A stretch of DNA of 33,537 nucleotides. It comes from a gamma proteobacterium endosymbiont of Lamellibrachia anaximandri (GTDB taxonomy: Bacteria; Pseudomonadota; Gammaproteobacteria; Chromatiales; Chromatiaceae). The translations under genes were made by a program, and so were the position numbers. The stretch's first letter is position 1, and each line of letters opens with the position of its first letter. The notes under the pieces are model-generated. The model did no database searches and was not told the origin of the DNA. It saw only the letters and a list, made by a program, of their open reading frames with translations. Of this stretch, positions 21,432 to 28,289 are shown piece by piece. Location of the stretch: NCBI GenBank assembly GCA_016756855.1, contig JAESPD010000041.1, positions 1 through 33,537 on the forward strand. The letters are read 5' to 3'.

Positions 21432-23740
21432 ACCCGGCGGCGAAAAAAAACGGCCTGATCTGGCTGCTGCTGGTGATCGCCTCGGTCTGGATCATTGTTA
21501 CTGCCCCTCCACTGGAAAACGATATGGGTCAGTTTCTGCCCAGTGCGGCAACGCCGCAGCAGGCACTGCTGCTGGATGAGATCAGCCAGGGAACAGGATC
21601 ACGTCTTTTCCTGCTTGCCGTCGCGGGCGGGGAACCGAATCAACTAGACGGAACAAGCCGTAAGCTGAAACAGCAATTGATGGAGACTGGCCACTTCCAG
21701 CAAGTAATGAACGGCGAATCCCTGATCGACGAAAAAACCCGTCAATTACTCTTCGACTATCGCTATCTATTGATAAAAACAGAGATCACCCAGGAAACCC
21801 TGCACATCGCCCTGCAGAAACGACTGCGTGAACTCACCACTCCAGTAGGCATGCCCGGCAGACGATATCTACCCAATGATCCCACTGCCACTGCCCGGGA
21901 GATAATGACTCGATGGGCATCAAACGGTGGAACTGTAGAGACCCGGGGAATCTGGCGTTCACCAGACAATTCTCAGATTTTGCTGATGCTGCAGAGTCAC
22001 TATCCTGCGACGGCGCTCGAGCAACAGGCGGCTGCCATCAAAAGTATCAGGAGTGCATTCAACACCCTGCCCGACCATGAAAGGCTAAACCTGACCATTA
22101 CAGGCCCCCCCTATTTTGGAGTGGAGTCGCGCCGCATCATCCGTCAGGAAGCCCGGTCGATGTCACTCTACGCCTCTATCGGCGTCGCCCTGCTGCTGCT
22201 CTTCTCCTTCCGCTCATTGCGGCTGTTGCTGCTGGCGGCACTGCCACTTACCAGTGGTGTGCTGGCCGGAACCGCAACGGTTTTACTCGCCTTCAACAGT
22301 ATGCACGCCATCACCCTGGCCTTCGGCATCACCTTGATCGGTGTAGCGGTGGACTACCCGATTCACCTCTTCACCCATCTGCGCCATGGCGAACGTGGAG
22401 AGGAAGCCATGCGAAGAGTCTGGCCCATCCTCAGACTCGGACTGATCACCACCGCATTGGGATTCAGCGCCCTGCTGCTGACCGATTTCGGCGGACTGGC
22501 TCAACTCGGCACCTTTGCAGTGGCCGGTCTGTTGGCGGCGGCCCTGGCGACCCGATATCTGCTGCCCACACTGACGCCGGAAAGCGTACAGCCCAATCCC
22601 TTTGAACGGCCTGTCAGAAGGCTCTTTTCTACCCAATCATCCACCCGCCACAGGTCGGCCATCCCACTGGTTATACTGGTGTTGTCCGGCCTCACGCTTT
22701 TCCTCTCGGGCGAGCAACTCCGGGAGCATGACCTGAGGCGGCTCAGCCCAATTTCAGCCGAGACACGGGAACAGGATCAACAACTCCGGCAGCAGTTGGG
22801 AGAGGCGGATGCCGGCCGTCTGCTGATCATTTCCGGCACATCCGCCGAAGATGTCCTGCAACAGAGTGAACAGTTGGAGGGGTTGCTTGAGCATGCAGTC
22901 AAGCAGGGGCTATTGAGCCGATTTGATTTGCCCTCCCGATTGCTGCCGAGTCACCGCATCCAGCTTGAAAACCGAAATCTCCTACCGGATCGTCACTCAC
23001 TGCAAAAAGATCTGGCGCAGGCGGTAGCAGGCATGCCCTTCAAAGCGGGGCTTTTTACCCCCTTTCTGGATGACGTGGCCGACGCTCGCAAGCGTACCCC
23101 CCTCAGCTTCGAACAACTGGAATCCTCTCCACTGGGCCTGCGTCTCTCCGCCCAACTACAACGGAAACCGGATGGCAAATGGCGGGGGCTTGTCCCGCTG
23201 ACCGGCGTGAGTGACGAACCCGCTCTGGAACAGTTGGTAGAGCATGCAGGCATCTCTATCGCCTATCTCAACCTGCACCGGGACACATCGGATCTGGTGG
23301 GCAGCTACCGGGACGAGGCCCTGCGCCTCGCGGGCATGGGTGGGGTGGTTATCCTGTTTGTGCTGCTCTTCGCGCTGCGCAATCTGTCTCAGCTTATCCG
23401 GGTGACACTGCCGGTGGCCACCGCAGTTCTCACCACTGCCGCCCTGCTGGTATTTCTGGGAGAGCAGCTCTCCCTCTTTCACATCGCCGCCCTGTTGCTG
23501 GTCTTGGGAATCGGTCTCGACTATGCGCTCTTCGTGGCGTACACGCCGACTTCCGACCCGGCATTCCCCGCCACTCTGAGTTCACTGCTGATCTGCAATC
23601 TGTCGACCCTGCTGGTTTTTGGATTACTGGCAGCAACCAGCGTGCCCGTTCTGAGCGCCATTGGCCTCACGGTCCTCACAGGCGCTGTTTTCAGCCTTAT
23701 TTTCAGTGTATCGATGGTGCATAATGAGACGCATCCATAG
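21428..23740 (+). CDS. MMPL/RND-family lipid exporter (ApeM-like)
   Basis: 770-residue inner-membrane RND/MMPL transporter. One helix near residues 8-27, then a large periplasmic loop (about 28-230), a block of five helices (about 236-385), a short cytoplasmic linker, one more helix near 415-430, a second periplasmic loop, and a final block of five (about 633-768). The transmembrane IGVAVDYPIH and LGIGLDYALFVA segments hold the paired Asp-Tyr positions expected for proton coupling in the two halves. It should export the lipid-linked product across the inner membrane. GTG 21428 overlaps the acyltransferase stop by four bases. No LolA-like carrier or DUF3261 lipoprotein is found next to it, though APE clusters carry both. 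Confidence 0.85.
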   Translation: MNPAAKKNGLIWLLLVIASVWIIVTAPPLENDMGQFLPSAATPQQALLLDEISQGTGSRLFLLAVAGGEPNQLDGTSRKLKQQLMETGHFQQVMNGESLIDEKTRQLLFDYRYLLIKTEITQETLHIALQKRLRELTTPVGMPGRRYLPNDPTATAREIMTRWASNGGTVETRGIWRSPDNSQILLMLQSHYPATALEQQAAAIKSIRSAFNTLPDHERLNLTITGPPYFGVESRRIIRQEARSMSLYASIGVALLLLFSFRSLRLLLLAALPLTSGVLAGTATVLLAFNSMHAITLAFGITLIGVAVDYPIHLFTHLRHGERGEEAMRRVWPILRLGLITTALGFSALLLTDFGGLAQLGTFAVAGLLAAALATRYLLPTLTPESVQPNPFERPVRRLFSTQSSTRHRSAIPLVILVLSGLTLFLSGEQLREHDLRRLSPISAETREQDQQLRQQLGEADAGRLLIISGTSAEDVLQQSEQLEGLLEHAVKQGLLSRFDLPSRLLPSHRIQLENRNLLPDRHSLQKDLAQAVAGMPFKAGLFTPFLDDVADARKRTPLSFEQLESSPLGLRLSAQLQRKPDGKWRGLVPLTGVSDEPALEQLVEHAGISIAYLNLHRDTSDLVGSYRDEALRLAGMGGVVILFVLLFALRNLSQLIRVTLPVATAVLTTAALLVFLGEQLSLFHIAALLLVLGIGLDYALFVAYTPTSDPAFPATLSSLLICNLSTLLVFGLLAATSVPVLSAIGLTVLTGAVFSLIFSVSMVHNETHP

Positions 23741-23772
23741 CCCAATGCCAATAGGCCCCATTTGAACCCTTG

Positions 23773-24960
23773 ATGGACCCACTCCAGATAACTGCATACA
23801 CCACCATCAGTGCCGCTGGAGATGGAAAAGAGGCACTGCAAAGCGCACTGCTCGAAGGCAAAGGGGGACTCCAGCCCAACGACTTCGGCCATGCCCCTCT
23901 CGATACCTGGATCGGGCGCGTGGCCGATCTGGAAAACCGGCCATTGGATGAGGGCGACCGGCAGTTCGAGTGCCGCAACAACCGTCTGGCCTTCATGGCG
24001 CTCCAGCAGGACGGCTTTCTTACCGCAGTCGAGTCCCTCAAATCCCGCGTTGATCCAACCCGCATCGGGCTCTTCCTCGGCACCAGCACCTCGGGCATCC
24101 TCAGCACCGAGCAGGCCTATCTGGAGCTGGGCAAGAGTGGACGCTGGCCTGCCGGGTATCACTTCAAAGGCAGCCACGATCTCTTCTCGGCAACCCAGTT
24201 TGTGCGGATGAAACTGGGTCTGAAAGGCCCCGCATTCTCAATCTCCACCGCTTGTTCATCCAGTGCCAAGGTCTTCTGTGACGCCCACAGATTCATCTCC
24301 ACCGGACTCTGTGATGCCGCCATCGCCGGCGGTGTCGATTCGCTTTGTCTCACGACACTTTTCGGATTCAACTCGCTGGAACTGGTCTCCGGGCAACCCT
24401 GCCGCCCCTTCGACCAGAACCGTGACGGAATCTCCATCGGTGAGGCAGCAGGTTTCATGGTTCTGGAAAAAAACAGCTCGACCGATTCAGGCGTCGCACT
24501 GCTCGGCTATGGTGAAAGCAGCGATGCCTACCACATCTCCACCCCGAGACCGGATGGCGCCGGCGCCAGACTCGCCATGGAGCAAGCCCTGAACCGGGCA
24601 GGTCTGACGGTTGATGAGATCGACTATATCAATCTGCATGGCACCGCAACACCCAGCAATGACAGAGCTGAGGCCAACTCGATCAATCGGCTCTTTCCGT
24701 CATCAACCCCATGCAGTTCCACCAAAGGCTGGACCGGACACACGCTTGGCGCGGCGGGTATCACCGAATCGATCATCGCCTGCCTGGCGATTGAAGCAGG
24801 CTTCATACCCGGCACCCTCAGCACCCAATCACCGGACCCGACGCTTGGACTCAATATACAACGCGCTACCACAACAGAACCGGTAACCCGGGTATTGAGT
24901 AACTCCTTCGGCTTTGGCGGTAGTAACTGCAGTCTTCTCTTTGGACGAATCTCATGTTGA
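23773..24960 (+). CDS. Beta-ketoacyl-ACP synthase (ApeO-like)
   Basis: 395-residue type II ketosynthase (FabF/FabB fold) for decarboxylative condensation of malonyl-ACP with the growing chain. The catalytic triad is complete: C161 in STACSSS, H289 in NLHGTATPSND and H323 in KGWTGHTLGAAG, with K318 nearby. The C-terminal NSFGFGGSNCS is the family signature. I start at ATG 23773; a TTG one codon upstream (23770) is possible. It follows the exporter by 32 bases. Its partner is probably the inactive half-size ketosynthase just downstream, which overlaps it by seven bases. This is the only full-length ketosynthase in the window, whereas aryl-polyene loci usually have an additional one (ApeR) for initiation or elongation. 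Confidence 0.88.
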   Translation: MDPLQITAYTTISAAGDGKEALQSALLEGKGGLQPNDFGHAPLDTWIGRVADLENRPLDEGDRQFECRNNRLAFMALQQDGFLTAVESLKSRVDPTRIGLFLGTSTSGILSTEQAYLELGKSGRWPAGYHFKGSHDLFSATQFVRMKLGLKGPAFSISTACSSSAKVFCDAHRFISTGLCDAAIAGGVDSLCLTTLFGFNSLELVSGQPCRPFDQNRDGISIGEAAGFMVLEKNSSTDSGVALLGYGESSDAYHISTPRPDGAGARLAMEQALNRAGLTVDEIDYINLHGTATPSNDRAEANSINRLFPSSTPCSSTKGWTGHTLGAAGITESIIACLAIEAGFIPGTLSTQSPDPTLGLNIQRATTTEPVTRVLSNSFGFGGSNCSLLFGRISC

Positions 24961-25754
24961 GTTTCTATCTGGAGGCACCCGCCGTTGCAGCCCCTGGGCT
25001 GGATGGCTGGACAAAGGCCAAGCCTGTGCTGGCGCAAGAGACTGCCTATCGCCAGACCCACCTGCCCAAGTATGTACCGAAAATACTGCCGCCAACCGCC
25101 CAGCGCAGAGGCAGTATAAGCACCCTGCTGGCCACCCAGGCCGCCCAGGAATCGCTGGGCGCTACAGAGATCGCCCCAAGGGAACTGGCCTCGATCTTCG
25201 CCTCTTCCATTGGTGATCCGGAGATCGTCGACCGGCTCTGCTCTGCATTGGCGGATCCGCAACCGATGGTCTCGCCTATCCAATTCCACAACTCGGTTCA
25301 CAATGCCCCCGCCGGCTATTGGAGTATCGCCATCGATTCACTGGAGAGCACCAGCAGCCTGGCGGCCGGCGATGCCAGTTTCGCTGCAGGTTTTTTGTCG
25401 GCAGCCGTTCAATGCCGGGCCGAGTCACGCTCACTTCTGTTAGTCGCCTATGATCTGCCATTCGCAGCACCAATGGATACAACCTGTCCGCTCTCCGCTC
25501 CATTTGCCACTTCGATGGTAGTAACACCCTCCGCCACCAGACAGACCCAGCTGCACTGCACACTGGAAATCAACGCCATCTCTGCTCCAGCTTCCCGCAT
25601 GGCTGACGCCGAATTGGAGCAGTTGCGCGTCGGCAACCCTGCAGCCCGCGCCCTGCCATTATTGCGGCAACTGGCCTCTCCGACTGATGAAGAAACTCTC
25701 ACTTTTGATTATCTGCCCGACTGCCAACTGCAATTGAAGTGCAAACCATGCTGA
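24954..25754 (+). CDS. Half-size ketosynthase homologue, chain length factor (ApeC-like)
   Basis: 266-residue ketosynthase-like protein with only the N-terminal thiolase half. FHNSVHNAPAGYWSIAID (about 111-128) is the signature of the aryl-polyene chain length factor, next to STSSLAAGDASF where the active Cys of an ordinary ketosynthase would be; the window shows no catalytic Cys in that place and no HGT or GHTLG histidine motif. Such proteins form a heterodimer with a working ketosynthase and set chain length. ATG 24954 overlaps the ketosynthase stop (ATGTTGA). Its stop overlaps the next gene by seven bases. I infer non-catalytic pairing with the ketosynthase from the arrangement and residues. 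Confidence 0.8.
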   Translation: MLSFYLEAPAVAAPGLDGWTKAKPVLAQETAYRQTHLPKYVPKILPPTAQRRGSISTLLATQAAQESLGATEIAPRELASIFASSIGDPEIVDRLCSALADPQPMVSPIQFHNSVHNAPAGYWSIAIDSLESTSSLAAGDASFAAGFLSAAVQCRAESRSLLLVAYDLPFAAPMDTTCPLSAPFATSMVVTPSATRQTQLHCTLEINAISAPASRMADAELEQLRVGNPAARALPLLRQLASPTDEETLTFDYLPDCQLQLKCKPC

Positions 25755-26185
25755 ATAGACGGCAAATCTGCGAGCGGCTTCCCCACTCAGGCAGCATGTG
25801 CCTGCTCGACAGCGTGGAGCACTGGGATAACGACAATATCCAATGCATTGCAATCAACCACAGGGAACCTTCAAATCCACTACGCAACCCTATGGGATTG
25901 CCCACAATCAGCGGCGTCGAGTATGCCGCACAAGCCATGGCGGTTCACGGCAGTCTGCTCGCAGATGACAACTCGCCCCGCATGGGTTTTCTTGCCGGGC
26001 TGCGGGATCTCGAACTCAAAACAGAATGGCTGCATAATCTGCAGGGAGAGCTGGTTATTTCCGCTCACAAGCTAGCTGCTGATGAGGGTGGCGCCATCTA
26101 TGATTTCCATATGGAAGCCAACTCGCAACCCTTGTTGAAAGGACGGGCCACGGTGATCTATCAGAACAGAGGGATAGAATCTTGA
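25748..26185 (+). CDS. ApeP-like hotdog dehydratase
   Basis: 145-residue hotdog-fold protein of the COG4706 (ApeP) type, a second 3-hydroxyacyl-ACP dehydratase. LPHSGSMCLLDSVE at 11-24 carries the catalytic H13, and ISGVEYAAQAMAVHG at 54-68 the acidic residue E58; both are the motifs that mark this group. In aryl-polyene synthesis ApeI and ApeP act on growing intermediates. I start at ATG 25748, overlapping the preceding stop by seven bases; a GTG at 25739 lies in frame. Its stop overlaps the ketoreductase start by four bases (TTGA), so translation is coupled. Confidence 0.83.
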   Translation: MLNRRQICERLPHSGSMCLLDSVEHWDNDNIQCIAINHREPSNPLRNPMGLPTISGVEYAAQAMAVHGSLLADDNSPRMGFLAGLRDLELKTEWLHNLQGELVISAHKLAADEGGAIYDFHMEANSQPLLKGRATVIYQNRGIES

Positions 26186-26901
26186 AACGTGCACTGGTAA
26201 CAGGAGGGAGTGGCGCCATCGGCGGCACCATCTGCCGAAAACTTGCTGCCGATGGCCTGTTTGTACTGATCCATGCCAACAGCAAACCGGAGCGGGCCCG
26301 GCAACTGGCTGAAGAGATCAACAGCCAGGGGGGATTCGCCGAGGCAGTCTGTTTTGATGTGCGGGACAGCAGACACAGCAAGGGGACCATAGAACACCTG
26401 CTGCACGGGGGACCGGTGCAGGTTCTGGTCAACAATGCCGGTATCCACGATGACATGCCGATGGCAGGCATGGAAGCCAAGCAATGGCAGAATGTCATCG
26501 ACGTTTCACTGAACGGATTTTTCAACGTCACCCAACCTCTGCTACTGCCGATGATGTCCACCCGCTGGGGGCGCATCATCTCACTCTCTTCCGTGGCCGG
26601 CATCATGGGGAACCGGGGACAGACCAACTACGCTGCCGCCAAGGCAGGACTGCACGGCGCCAGCAAATCCCTGGCCATTGAACTGGCCTCCCGTGGCATA
26701 ACCGTGAATGTAGTCGCCCCAGGCGTTATCGAATCCCCGATGCTCGGAGAGCACTTTACACCGGAAGTCATCGACCGGTTGGTGCCGATGAAACGTGCTG
26801 GCAAACCTGAAGAGGTGGCAGATCTGGTCTCTTTCCTCGCCTCTGAAAGCGCCGCCTATATCTCAGGGCAGATCATCTCCATCAACGGCGCAATGGCCTG
26901 A
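26182..26901 (+). CDS. FabG-like 3-ketoacyl-ACP reductase (ApeQ-like)
   Basis: 239-residue short-chain dehydrogenase. TGGSGAIG (7-14) binds NADP(H), NNAG is at 84-87, and the catalytic residues are S137, Y150 and K154 in ISLSSVAG and NYAAAKAG. The C-terminal SGQIISINGAMA is a FabG hallmark. It would reduce the ketosynthase product to the 3-hydroxyacyl-ACP. The start is TTG at 26182, overlapping the dehydratase stop; no ATG lies close upstream or downstream at a family-like position. It is followed 21 bases later by the glycosyltransferase gene. Confidence 0.87.
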   Translation: MKRALVTGGSGAIGGTICRKLAADGLFVLIHANSKPERARQLAEEINSQGGFAEAVCFDVRDSRHSKGTIEHLLHGGPVQVLVNNAGIHDDMPMAGMEAKQWQNVIDVSLNGFFNVTQPLLLPMMSTRWGRIISLSSVAGIMGNRGQTNYAAAKAGLHGASKSLAIELASRGITVNVVAPGVIESPMLGEHFTPEVIDRLVPMKRAGKPEEVADLVSFLASESAAYISGQIISINGAMA

Positions 26902-26922
26902 TTCAGGGACAATCAACACAAG

Positions 26923-27684
26923 ATGTCGATTCCAGTAACAGTGGTCATACCCGCCTACAATGAGGCGGCCACCATTCGTGATCTGGCGAAACGTGTCTTG
27001 CAGCATACATCCCAACTCATCGTGGTGGATGACGGCTCCAGTGACGACACAGCTGACCAACTTGCCGACCTGCCGCTGATGCTGATCCGTCATCAGGAAA
27101 ACAGGGGTAAGGCAGCCAGTCTGCACGATGGCATGCAGGCGGCGGTCAATCAGGGCGCCAAATGCGTGATCACCCTCGATGGCGACGGCCAGCATGTGCC
27201 AGAGGATATTCCCAAACTCTTTGCAAGCTGGGAGGCCAATCCGAAACACCTGATCATAGGCGCACGCCTGCAGAACCGTGAACAGGCCCCCAATGCACGG
27301 CGCCGCGCCAATAACTTTGCCGACTTCTGGATATCCTGGGCGGCGGGCAGCCGTATCCGCGACAGCCAATCCGGACTCCGGCTCTATCCTGCCGATGCGA
27401 TTCAATCAGTTTCTGTTTCACACAGCAGGGAACGGGGATTTGTTTTTGAGAGTGAATACCTGATCGAAGCGGCGAAAAAGGGTTTTGGATTCAGCACGGT
27501 TCCCGTCGAGTCCCGCTATCCACAGCAGGCGCGGGCAAGCCACTTCCGTCCAGTGGCGGATATTACCCGTATTGTCCTGATGGTGGCGGGAAAACTCATC
27601 GCCAGCGGCATGTATCCCATGGGACTCTATCGAGTATTATTCAGAGAGAATAACGAACCCGACAGGTTTCCTCATGAGAAATAA
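26923..27684 (+). CDS. GT2 glycosyltransferase
   Basis: 253-residue family-2 glycosyltransferase. VVIPAYNEAATIRDL (7-21), IVVDDGSSDDT (33-43) and TLDGDGQHVPED (84-95) form the nucleotide-sugar site with the DxD-type DGD; SQSGLRLYP is the usual later motif. No membrane helix is evident apart from moderately hydrophobic VLMVAGKLIASG near the end. In aryl-polyene clusters this domain is fused to the acyltransferase (ApeJ); here the two are separated by six genes. It probably glycosylates the lipid acceptor of the product. ATG 26923 is preceded by a 21-base gap, so coupling to the ketoreductase is loose. Sugar donor unknown. Confidence 0.82.
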   Translation: MSIPVTVVIPAYNEAATIRDLAKRVLQHTSQLIVVDDGSSDDTADQLADLPLMLIRHQENRGKAASLHDGMQAAVNQGAKCVITLDGDGQHVPEDIPKLFASWEANPKHLIIGARLQNREQAPNARRRANNFADFWISWAAGSRIRDSQSGLRLYPADAIQSVSVSHSRERGFVFESEYLIEAAKKGFGFSTVPVESRYPQQARASHFRPVADITRIVLMVAGKLIASGMYPMGLYRVLFRENNEPDRFPHEK

Positions 27685-27745
27685 GCGAGTAAACTTTCAC
27701 CCGCAGGTTATGTATAAGCCTTTATCAACTTAAGGAGAGTTAGTG

Positions 27746-28141
27746 ATGAAGCAGAAATTATTGGGCGTTCTGATCGTCAGTATGGTTACACTATTCCTGG
27801 CGGGATGCCCGCATCAGGCAATGGTCTATAACGTTGAGGACGCATCCGTTGTCGCCAACAAGGATGGGGTCACCATGGACGATGTCCGCAAGGCCATCAT
27901 CCGTGCCGGCGCCACGCTCGGCTGGAACATGAATGATAAGGGTTCAGGCCTGGTTGAAGGCACCATTCATCTTCGCTCCCACATGGCACAGGTCGATATT
28001 CCGTATGATGCCCAGACCTACAGCATCAAGTACAAAAACAGCGACAACCTGAAGTACGATGGCGAAAAGATCCACAGCAACTACAATGGCTGGATTCAAA
28101 ACCTCGACCGGGCGATCAAGGCGCAGTTGAGTACGCTCTGA
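27746..28141 (+). CDS. Small lipoprotein of unknown function
   Basis: 131-residue protein with a clear lipoprotein signal: MKQKLLGVLIVSMVTLFLAGC, lipobox LAGC, cysteine at residue 21. The mature part is mixed alpha/beta in character (repeated DVRKAIIRAGATLGW, then a beta-rich HLRSHMAQVDIPYDAQTYSIKY). I do not recognise a named family. ATG 27746 is preceded by AAGGAG eight bases upstream; a GTG lies one codon earlier. It stands 61 bases after the glycosyltransferase and could be the operon's last gene, which in aryl-polyene loci would fit a periplasmic or outer-membrane export helper, or an independent gene with its own promoter. No resemblance to LolA or DUF3261 proteins is evident by eye. 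Confidence 0.7.
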   Translation: MKQKLLGVLIVSMVTLFLAGCPHQAMVYNVEDASVVANKDGVTMDDVRKAIIRAGATLGWNMNDKGSGLVEGTIHLRSHMAQVDIPYDAQTYSIKYKNSDNLKYDGEKIHSNYNGWIQNLDRAIKAQLSTL

Positions 28142-28170
28142 TATCCGGTTGTTTCCGAAACGATAAACCA

Positions 28171-28190
28171 CCCCGCTACAAGTTGCGGGG
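28171..28190. terminator. GC-rich hairpin after the lipoprotein gene
   Basis: CCCCGC-TACAAGTT-GCGGGG is a perfect 6-bp stem with an 8-base loop, 29 bases after the lipoprotein stop. There is no clean T-run on the plus strand after it (AAGTCAACC), so its terminator role is uncertain; it could also serve purL on the minus strand. Confidence 0.4.
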
Positions 28191-28205
28191 AAGTCAACCA
28201 GCCAC

Positions 28206-28280
28206 CTTGTAGGGTTAGGTGCACATCGCCGAAAAGATCAATTATTTCCACTAAAGGCAGGTGTGCACCCTAACCCAACG
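28206..28280. repeat. MITE-like inverted repeat of about 75 bases
   Basis: GGGTTAGGTGCACA (28212-28225) and TGTGCACCCTAACCC (28262-28276) are inverted copies apart from one extra base, separated by 36 bases, with the left arm preceded by TTGTA. Short elements of this design (TTGTAGGGT..CCTAACCC) occur as miniature repeats in many proteobacteria. The right arm is followed by AACGTTTTT next to the purL stop, so the hairpin may also end transcription of the lipoprotein gene. No target duplication is evident. Confidence 0.45.
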
Positions 28281-28289
28281 TTTTTCTAT

